This document shows, piece by piece, positions 27,315 to 31,583 of a DNA stretch of 31,583 nucleotides. Every line of letters begins with the position of its first letter. Within the stretch, counting starts at the first letter, position 1. The notes below the pieces were generated by a model. The model did not search any database. It was given only the letters and a program-made list of their open reading frames with translations, and was not told the origin of the DNA. This DNA is from a virus: the IMG/VR virus record IMGVR_UViG_3300017613_000513, positions 1 to 31,583 of that record, one strand, 5' to 3'. The position numbers and the translations under genes are program-made.

Positions 27315-27643
27315 ATGGCGAAAATATTTCTGTTGTTTTTAATTTTATTAATTCCATTTGAAGTAATGGGAGAATCATTATTCTTTTCCCAGATTTTGAA
27401 AATCAAGGATGGGCAGGATTAACCCATGGTGCAACTGGGGGCGATGATGATGGTACAGCTAATGCTGGAATAAACTTAGGTGATAATTATGATGATGCGT
27501 TAGATCCCGCAAGTTCTTGGCCAAGTGGCGTTAGTATTCTTGATCAGGATGACTATGGTTCTGGTTGGGAAATCGGCGCTTATGTGTATCTTTTTTCATC
27601 ATCACTCAATAATATATCAGGCCAAAAGTTTACAATACAATAG
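27315..27643 (+). pseudogene. Frame-disrupted, truncated signal-peptide LamG-like gene
   Basis: ATG 27315 begins MAKIFLLFLILLIPFEVMG, a third apparent signal peptide, but this frame stops after 35 codons (TAA 27420-27422). The -1 frame carries on from TTC 27386 as FPDFENQGWAG, then GGDDDGTANAGIN and SSWPSGVSILDQDDYGSGWE, up to TAG 27641. This looks like the first strands of a LamG-like domain similar in layout to the preceding gene. One missing T in the run TTTT at 27384-27387 would join the two parts into about 109 residues. The joined product would still lack the second half of the domain. It may be a decaying paralogue, a sequencing error in a T-run, or a switchable tract. Confidence 0.5.
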
Positions 27644-27652
27644 GAAATAATT

Positions 27653-28090
27653 ATGCAAGAAAGACGGTTACAAAAAATACTCTTCCACGGGCCTAATCGC
27701 AGACAATCAGGTCTTGAAAAGTTGCGTGAATTGACTAAGAATTTACCGCCCTTAGTCGTTAAAAGCAAAGAAGGCAAAGAAGTGGTTTACGGCTCTGAAG
27801 AAGGATCATATTATGGATACGGGATTTTCAAAGATGACGAGGTTGCCGTCCAAAGGGTATTTATGGCAAAGGGAGAGAAAATTCCTGAGCACGCTCATCG
27901 TGAAAAAGAGTTTGGTGTTGTTTATAAAGGTGGGGTGCGTGTGAAGTATGGGGGTAAAGAGAAAGATTACTATAGATCAGATTGGATGATTTTTGAGCCT
28001 AACGAACTGCATAGCGGAGTGATCCTTGAAAATTGTTGGATGATTCTTTTGACTATTCCACCTGCGGAGGATTATCCTGATGACAAATAA
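27653..28090 (+). CDS. Single-domain cupin protein
   Basis: The 145-residue protein starts at ATG 27653 after a weak AGGAAA. Residues about 70-135 carry both cupin motifs. Motif 1 is GEKIPEHAHREKEFGVVYKG, with His-x-His, Glu and the closing Gly in the standard spacing. Motif 2 is FEPNELHSGVILEN, with Pro, His and Asn. The metal ligands (two His and a Glu in motif 1, a His in motif 2) therefore look intact. The N-terminal 60 residues are basic (RRLQKILFHGPNRRQ). Cupins range from isomerases to small-molecule sensors, so the substrate is unknown. It overlaps the holin-like gene by 11 bases, so it is probably part of the late operon. Confidence 0.7.
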   Translation: MQERRLQKILFHGPNRRQSGLEKLRELTKNLPPLVVKSKEGKEVVYGSEEGSYYGYGIFKDDEVAVQRVFMAKGEKIPEHAHREKEFGVVYKGGVRVKYGGKEKDYYRSDWMIFEPNELHSGVILENCWMILLTIPPAEDYPDDK

Positions 28091-28298
28091 CTTGAACGGT
28101 TGGAATGAGTGGGGTAAGCATGTTTTACGGGAACTGGAGCGACTTGATAGCAACATCGACAAAATCAATGTCCGGTTGATAGGGATAGAAAAAAATATTG
28201 CTGGATTAAAGATTAAAGCTCGCATGTGGGGAGCATTAGGGGGGGCGGTTCCGGTTGCGCTTGCTATCTTGGTCTATATCGTAAAAAAGATGATCTGA
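28080..28298 (+). CDS. Holin-like / XhlA-type small membrane protein
   Basis: GGAGG at 28066-28070 precedes ATG 28080, which lies within the end of the cupin gene. The 72-residue product has a soluble N-terminal helix (HVLRELERLDSNIDKINVRL, likely coiled coil) followed by one membrane segment GALGGAVPVALAILVYIV at about residues 51-68, and a short Lys-Lys-containing end. This one-helix layout with a coiled N-terminus is common among phage holin-associated (haemolysin XhlA-like) proteins at the end of late operons. No endolysin is in the window, so lysis function is only inferred. Confidence 0.55.
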   Translation: MTNNLNGWNEWGKHVLRELERLDSNIDKINVRLIGIEKNIAGLKIKARMWGALGGAVPVALAILVYIVKKMI

Positions 28299-28462
28299 TG
28301 ATTGAATCGGTTTGTAAGAAAAGGTTGATTTCACTTGAAATCGACCGATTAGAATGTATAGCATGTACCGATAAGTGTGAGTATGGAGAGGATTTAATTA
28401 AAAAATTTGCAGAATATGAAATGGAAGAGAAAAAGGCAAAGTACGATAGTCCCGACTGTTAA
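28298..28462 (+). CDS. Small cysteine-containing protein of unknown function
   Basis: I start this gene at ATG 28298, which overlaps the preceding TGA by one base (TGATG). The longer in-frame start at 28226 would run antiphase through the membrane segment of the previous gene. The 54-residue product has Cys at CKKR, then the cluster RLECIACTDKC (a CxxC plus a Cys) and a final Cys, with a charged helix FAEYEMEEKKAK. The cysteines could bind zinc. No ribosome binding site is evident, so expression would depend on coupling. Confidence 0.5.
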   Translation: MIESVCKKRLISLEIDRLECIACTDKCEYGEDLIKKFAEYEMEEKKAKYDSPDC

Positions 28463-28553
28463 GATATGGGTGCTTATCGGAATTTGCTATTTAGTGTTTT
28501 GGACTTTGAAAATTGTGCGTGTTGCTTTATGCCCATATCATAAACAAAATTGA
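28416..28553 (+). CDS. Possible tiny membrane protein overlapping the previous gene
   Basis: A 45-codon frame from ATG 28416 to TGA 28551-28553 overlaps the end of the small cysteine-containing gene in another frame. It encodes a basic start (MKWKRKRQ), one hydrophobic segment (KIWVLIGICYLVFWTLKIV) and a short basic end. Nested small membrane genes are common at the end of late operons (for example spanin pairs), but no lipobox is seen and the ribosome binding site is weak. Its end overlaps the converging leftward gene by 27 bases. Confidence 0.3.
   Translation: MKWKRKRQSTIVPTVKIWVLIGICYLVFWTLKIVRVALCPYHKQN
28463..28539. repeat. 8-bp inverted repeat at the convergence of the two gene blocks
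   Basis: GATATGGG at 28463-28470 is the exact reverse complement of CCCATATC at 28532-28539, with 61 bases between. It begins right after the stop of the 54-codon gene and sits where rightward and leftward transcription meet. The spacing is long for a terminator hairpin and there is no U-run, so any function is uncertain. No clear bidirectional terminator is visible in this area. Confidence 0.3.
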
Positions 28554-28724
28554 ATATATTAAATAACAAAGCGCACCAATAAAAACAATCTGGACCAAAA
28601 CATCAGGCCAAATGACTTTAATCCATTTTTTGTAATTTATTACACGCCCACAAGTAAAGCAAACTGGAGCGATTTCTATAGCTGGGCCACCACATTTAGG
28701 GCATACTATTTCTTTGAGTTTCAT
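28527..28724 (-). CDS. Zinc-ribbon plus transmembrane small protein
   Basis: On the minus strand ATG at 28724 follows a near-perfect AGGAGG at ideal spacing. A longer open frame upstream starts within the next gene and is rejected. The 65-residue protein has a compact zinc-ribbon-like pair CPKCGG and CFTCG at residues 8-25, then a basic WIKVIW stretch and one membrane helix VLVQIVFIGALCYLIYSILF. It is probably anchored in the inner membrane with the zinc ribbon in the cytoplasm. It is the last gene of the leftward block. No specific function is recognised. Confidence 0.65.
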   Translation of the reverse strand: MKLKEIVCPKCGGPAIEIAPVCFTCGRVINYKKWIKVIWPDVLVQIVFIGALCYLIYSILFMIWA

Positions 28725-28741
28725 TTCAACCTCCTTTTGAT

Positions 28742-28846
28742 TTATCCCCGTATCCATAAAACCACCAATCCAATCAAAAACATCATAAGTGCGCCTGATA
28801 CAGCACACGCAAGCCTTCCAATTATAATCATTGTTTTACGTTTCAT
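28742..28846 (-). CDS. 34-residue single-helix membrane protein
   Basis: ATG at 28846 overlaps the stop of the upstream gene by four bases (ATGA), with GAGGAACC at good spacing before it. The product is MKRKTMIIIGRL followed by a Gly/Ala/Leu/Val-rich membrane segment (AVSGALMMFLIGLVVLW) and a short end. It sits exactly in the gap between two clear leftward genes, and the next gene has its own AGGAGG right after it. The coupling and ribosome binding site make it credible despite its size. Function unknown. Confidence 0.55.
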   Translation of the reverse strand: MKRKTMIIIGRLACAVSGALMMFLIGLVVLWIRG

Positions 28847-29082
28847 TTCGGTTCCTCATAATTTTTCAATATTTCAACTGCCCATACCGCATTTTGAAAC
28901 GTAATTGATCCAGACAGAGCGCAGATCGCGTCGAATATCAAAACGGAAAATTCAACATTAAATCCGTTTTTCGAATAACAGAATTCATTATTGAAATATC
29001 CGTTATATTCAAGCGTTCTAACACTTTTAAATCGCTTCTTACCGGCTTTCCTCCGCTGGGGCAGGGTTCGTTCAATATTCAT
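28843..29082 (-). CDS. Conserved-looking 79-residue protein of unknown function
   Basis: ATG at 29082 overlaps the stop of the HNH-type gene by four bases (ATGA), with AAGGAAGGG upstream. The N-terminus is basic (LPQRRKAGKKRFKSVRTLEY). The rest contains a moderately hydrophobic stretch (VEFSVLIFDAICAL) and ends IAVEILKNYEEPK-like with WAVEILKNYEE. No membrane helix or metal motif is certain. It is embedded in the tightly coupled leftward operon, so it is probably a real early protein. Confidence 0.55.
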   Translation of the reverse strand: MNIERTLPQRRKAGKKRFKSVRTLEYNGYFNNEFCYSKNGFNVEFSVLIFDAICALSGSITFQNAVWAVEILKNYEEPK

Positions 29083-29417
29083 TTTGTGTGTCCCTTCCTT
29101 TTACTTTCAATATATTCCATAAGTGTTTGTATCAATGGCCGATTATCGTTATCGGTTTCCTGGATATATTGAATTAGATTGCTAATTATGATTTCTTCAA
29201 CCTGCAGTTGCTTTTCCGATTTTGGATCATGAAAGCTGGGATGTAACGAAATGGCAGCGTAATCATGGCTTTTAATACCGGTTCCCGCACCCCAATAAGA
29301 CCGCCTGACATGATGAGCTTCAACACCAGTCCATCCTGAAAGACAACATGGTTTTCGCCGGATAAATTTCAGGTATTTTTGATTTCGATATGTCTTAGGT
29401 TTCGGGTCTGATATCAT
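29079..29417 (-). CDS. HNH-type nuclease-like protein (Ref / DUF968-like)
   Basis: I prefer ATG at 29417 (MISDPKPK), giving 112 residues. A TTG at 29432 would overlap the upstream gene by ten bases and is an alternative. Near the N-terminus KYLKFIRRKPCCLSGWTG resembles the cysteine-containing start of phage HNH proteins. It is followed by VEAHHVRRSYWGAGTGIKSH, with the His-His pair and the G-x-G-x-K turn seen in Ref- and DUF968-type nucleases, and then AISLHPSFHD with further His. These nucleases act in phage recombination or DNA processing, Ref being RecA-dependent. The exact subfamily is not certain. It follows a DUF1351-like gene in a recombination operon, which fits. Confidence 0.6.
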   Translation of the reverse strand: MISDPKPKTYRNQKYLKFIRRKPCCLSGWTGVEAHHVRRSYWGAGTGIKSHDYAAISLHPSFHDPKSEKQLQVEEIIISNLIQYIQETDNDNRPLIQTLMEYIESKRKGHTK

Positions 29418-29422
29418 TTGAG

Positions 29423-30454
29423 TTAAACCCAACCGATTGAATGCCTTGCATCATCTATGATTTGTTCGAGTTGCGTCTGCATATTTTCAAGGACAGACAT
29501 AATTGTTTCTGACTGAATCGTCGGAAATTCCGGGGTCGCTTCAACTTCTGCAATCCAGGCAAGGGCCTTTTCCATATCCGGCATTAAAGCGGCTTGCCTT
29601 TCAGCCTTCTCCTTTTCCGCTTGCTCATGTTCGGCTTTTTCTAGTTCGGCACGTTCAGCGTCTTCTTTGGCGTCTTTTTCAGCCTGGATACGGGCATTTT
29701 CAGCCGCTTTCTTTTCAAACGCTTCTCGTTCCTTGCGGTCGATCTCTGCTTGCTTCTCACGCTCAATTTCAGCCTTTTCTTCGTCAATTTTGCGCTGTGC
29801 TTCGGCAAGCTCATCTTGATCGGCTTTGATTTTTGCTGCCGCTTCTTCCTGTTCAAGCTTGATTTTTTCAAGCCGATCTTCTTCCGCTTTTCTATCAGCG
29901 GCTTCTTTCGCAAGACGTTCGTCTTCAATCCGTTTTTCTTCAGCGATACGGGCTTGCTCTTCCGACCATTTGCGCTCTGCTTCAGCCTGAATGTTCGCAA
30001 AATCTCCATCCGGCATCTCAGCAACTTCCTGATACGGTAACGGCGCATTGTATCCAGCAAGTGAATTCATCCTATCGTCAATCTTCTCCTGCCATTTGCG
30101 CTTTTTTTCTTCTTCAATGGCCTTCAGCTTGTCGTCGTACACATCCCGCTTATCACCTAATGTCTTGACAATAGGTTCAATAATACCGTTCATTCTTCGT
30201 TTTTTTTCGTCAAGATCCTGGCAAACTGCTAAAGCATCGGCCTTTAGATCCTTGTGCCTGTTTTTTATTGCGGTCTTGATATTTTTAGCACGAATGTGGA
30301 CCACCTTAACCTCTTCATACCCTTCACCGTCCGGACCGATTTCCATTTCATTACAACATTTTTTTAGCTCTGCAATATTAGCAGGGCTCAACCCTTGTAT
30401 TCCGAATGGAATTATTTCAGTTGATTCTTTTTCTACTACTTGTGTTTCTGTCAT
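29423..30454 (-). CDS. DUF1351-like coiled-coil protein
   Basis: ATG at 30454 overlaps the preceding stop (ATGA). The 343-residue product starts with a globular region (IQGLSPANIAELKKC, then VVHIRAKNIKTAIKNRHKDL and KKRRMNGIIEPIV). It continues as a long Glu/Lys/Ala-rich coiled coil from about residue 150 to 290, and ends with a helical cap (LAWIAEVEATPEFP). This layout matches the DUF1351-like phage proteins usually found beside single-strand annealing proteins and exonucleases. A role in recombination or replication accessory functions is inferred from neighbours. The coiled coil uses unusually many Ala/Glu/Lys codons with internal near-repeats. Confidence 0.6.
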   Translation of the reverse strand: MTETQVVEKESTEIIPFGIQGLSPANIAELKKCCNEMEIGPDGEGYEEVKVVHIRAKNIKTAIKNRHKDLKADALAVCQDLDEKKRRMNGIIEPIVKTLGDKRDVYDDKLKAIEEEKKRKWQEKIDDRMNSLAGYNAPLPYQEVAEMPDGDFANIQAEAERKWSEEQARIAEEKRIEDERLAKEAADRKAEEDRLEKIKLEQEEAAAKIKADQDELAEAQRKIDEEKAEIEREKQAEIDRKEREAFEKKAAENARIQAEKDAKEDAERAELEKAEHEQAEKEKAERQAALMPDMEKALAWIAEVEATPEFPTIQSETIMSVLENMQTQLEQIIDDARHSIGWV

Positions 30455-30609
30455 TCTGCATCCTCCTTTCCTTCGTTATAGCGTTTTTCCATGCACGTTT
30501 CGCAAGGATCAATTATTATTTCACTTCTGTATAATTCTGCGTCAAGATCGTTTCCACAGACATTGCAACAAACAGAAAAATTTTCAATCGTGGTTAATTC
30601 AATTTCCAT
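30451..30609 (-). CDS. Small two-CxxC putative zinc-binding protein
   Basis: GGAGGGAGCCG before ATG 30609 decides the start over a longer frame. The 52-residue protein reads MEIELTTIENFSVCCNVCG, then a short charged part and IIIDPCETCMEKRY. The two CxxC pairs, 22 residues apart, suggest a zinc-binding knuckle. Tiny proteins of this type are frequent in phage early operons, between recombination genes. It overlaps the upstream 59-residue gene by 11 bases and the DUF1351-like gene by four. Confidence 0.6.
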   Translation of the reverse strand: MEIELTTIENFSVCCNVCGNDLDAELYRSEIIIDPCETCMEKRYNEGKEDAE

Positions 30610-30778
30610 CGGCTCCCTCCTTTCCTTCATCACAGTGTTTTTCCATTATGGCTTTCATGGGTCCGCTATACGAACCCTCCAATGTCACCTCATCCAGTTC
30701 AAACGGTTGGTCCGTTGCTTTTGTGACATACTCTATAACAGCTTTTTTGATTTCCATTTCGTTTAATTCAATTTTCAT
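30599..30778 (-). CDS. 59-residue acidic protein of unknown function
   Basis: ATG at 30778 follows a strong AGGAGGCATC. The product MKIELNEMEIKKAVIEYVTK continues with an acidic middle (ATDQPFELDEVTLEGSYSGP) and ends EGKEGADGN. It overlaps the next gene by 11 bases, and the GGAGG of that gene lies within its end. The pattern of an N-terminal beta strand and helix with EGSY is seen in small phage proteins, but I know no function. Its good ribosome binding site and coupling support it. Confidence 0.6.
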   Translation of the reverse strand: MKIELNEMEIKKAVIEYVTKATDQPFELDEVTLEGSYSGPMKAIMEKHCDEGKEGADGN

Positions 30779-30795
30779 GATGCCTCCTTTTTTAA

Positions 30796-31317
30796 TTACG
30801 CAAATTGTAAATATTGATTAACAATTTCATTCAACATGATACCTGATTGTTTTTCTTCTGTCATATTGTCCCATTGATCTTTTGAAATATCATTAGGTCG
30901 TTTAGGTTCTAAAGTGTTTTTGTAAACGTTTTTAATAAGTATATCAATTGTTTTAGAATAGAGATCTTCAAATTCTCCCTGCTGCATTTTAGCAAAACTA
31001 ATCGATCTTGCTTCTATTCTGGATGTCTTATCTAACCTAATAACAAGATCAAAATATCCAGCCAAAATAGCAATGTCTTTTCTAAACCTTTCAAAGTTTT
31101 TTTCAGGAGTACCATATTTTGAATTAATTTCTCCGGGCTCCCAATTATCAAATCCAATGTTAAGCAAAGCAAAATATTTACGGTGAAAAGCAGGGTTGCG
31201 ATATTCTTTAAAATCAGCATGAACATGGTTACCAAACTTAATCTTATTGTACCATTTTTGACTGTCTGGGTCAGTCGGTAATAAGCCGGATAAGGTTTTA
31301 CTTAACACCACTTCCAT
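30796..31317 (-). CDS. DUF1367-like phage protein
   Basis: I choose ATG at 31317, with GAGG at suitable spacing, over an in-frame GTG at 31329. The product is 173 residues. Characteristic stretches of the DUF1367 family are visible: SGLLPTDPDSQKWYNKIKFG, then EYRNPAFHRKYFALLNIGF, ERFRKDIAILAG and ARSISFAKMQQGEFEDLYSK. The family occurs in lambdoid and related phages between recombination and replication genes. Its biochemical role is not established. The start lies within the end of the exonuclease gene (20-base overlap), indicating one operon. Confidence 0.7.
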   Translation of the reverse strand: MEVVLSKTLSGLLPTDPDSQKWYNKIKFGNHVHADFKEYRNPAFHRKYFALLNIGFDNWEPGEINSKYGTPEKNFERFRKDIAILAGYFDLVIRLDKTSRIEARSISFAKMQQGEFEDLYSKTIDILIKNVYKNTLEPKRPNDISKDQWDNMTEEKQSGIMLNEIVNQYLQFA

Positions 31318-31583
31318 TTTTAACCTCACTAAGTAAATAAAACATATCCTTTATAAATTTATCTACACCCTCATTGAGTTCTTTGATTTCCTTCTCGTCA
31401 CGCTCGACCCGAACCACAATCAAGGGGTATATATCCTTTATAAATGGGCAATACATAACATAATCGCACCATTCTCTTTCCGATATTCCGAGCCCGTATT
31501 GCATTTGTCTGCGCCTGTCAGTGGAGATATTACCGTTATCTCTCATGGCTACAAAGGTTGAAGGAATAGCGCATTTAATTTCA
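31298..31583 (-). CDS. C-terminal part of YqaJ / lambda-exonuclease-type nuclease
   Basis: The frame runs off the right edge, so the start is not in the window; about 94 residues are visible. The first codons read EIKCAIPSTF, giving the E-x-K of the PD-(D/E)XK catalytic core. They are followed by a QMQYGLGISEREWCDYV segment where lambda-type exonucleases have a conserved Gln-containing helix and Trp, then a strand with YPLIVVRVERDEKEI and a C-terminal helix. This is the pattern of YqaJ-like viral recombinases, which resect double-strand ends 5'-3' for a single-strand annealing partner. The partner is not visible here and would be expected outside the window. Confidence 0.7.
   Translation of the reverse strand, partial: EIKCAIPSTFVAMRDNGNISTDRRRQMQYGLGISEREWCDYVMYCPFIKDIYPLIVVRVERDEKEIKELNEGVDKFIKDMFYLLSEVKNGSGVK

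Noticed and set aside
27381-27392. Programmed -1 frameshift joining signal peptide and LamG-like part
   Set aside because: The T-run is not a heptameric slip site in the correct phase and no stimulatory structure is evident; a one-base loss is simpler.
28226-28297. Longer start for the 54-residue cysteine-containing protein
   Set aside because: It would overlap the membrane-segment codons of the holin-like gene; ATG 28298 is coupled to the preceding stop.
28540-28600. Bidirectional terminator between the converging blocks
   Set aside because: Only imperfect pairing between GTGCG near 28516 and CGCAC near 28572 and no stem followed by a U-run.
29503-30060. Frames of 96-139 codons on either strand within the coiled-coil gene
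   Set aside because: They arise from the repetitive Glu/Lys/Ala codons of the DUF1351-like gene and have no start signals.
30048-30821. 257-codon plus-strand frame over the leftward operon
   Set aside because: It lies antisense to four coupled leftward genes with good ribosome binding sites; its Ser/Phe/Leu/Ile-rich product is the mirror of Lys/Glu-rich genes.

Overview
The window is a contiguous piece of a tailed double-stranded DNA phage (or prophage) genome. It is most likely a podovirus-type phage of a Gram-negative host. That view rests on the order of its virion genes (head or decoration proteins, two neck adaptors, nozzle, tailspike, putative ejection proteins), on tight stop/start overlaps, and on Shine-Dalgarno sequences before most genes. 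The host cannot be named from the sequence. There are no rRNA, tRNA, CRISPR or insertion-sequence signals.

Layout. Positions 2-28553 are a rightward late block. It opens with two head or decoration-type proteins, each followed by an intergenic hairpin. Next come two adaptor-like proteins (the first with an inserted E1-FCCH-type barrel), a 1012-residue nozzle-like protein with an inserted carbohydrate-binding-like module, a tiny basic ORF, and a beta-helix tailspike. A run of putative virion-interior or ejection proteins follows: a small basic protein, a glycine-rich protein sharing a motif with it, a protein with a CFI-box-like C-terminus, and a coiled-coil protein. The block is dominated by one 3355-residue ORF (11411-21478). 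It combines hydrophobic ends, an N6-adenine methyltransferase-like domain and a complete Strawberry-notch-type helicase. This is a 'polyvalent' protein of the DarB type, probably carried in the virion and injected with the genome.

Downstream are a small beta-rich virion protein, a 1532-residue repetitive fibre-like protein, a LamG-like protein and a frame-disrupted remnant. All three of the last group begin with apparent Sec signal peptides, which is unusual for tail proteins. The block ends with a cupin, a holin-like small membrane protein and one or two very small ORFs.

Positions 28527-31583 carry a leftward block converging on the late genes. Read in transcription order it holds the C-terminus of a YqaJ/lambda-exonuclease-type nuclease, a DUF1367-like protein, two tiny proteins, a DUF1351-like coiled-coil protein, an HNH-type nuclease and three small proteins, two of them membrane-anchored. 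This is a recombination/early module whose start lies beyond the right edge.

Most interesting points: the giant methyltransferase-helicase protein and a possible out-of-frame gene inside its linker; a near-perfect parS-like palindrome at 7949-7964 just before the putative ejection-protein genes; and the run of signal-peptide-bearing fibre/lectin-like genes.
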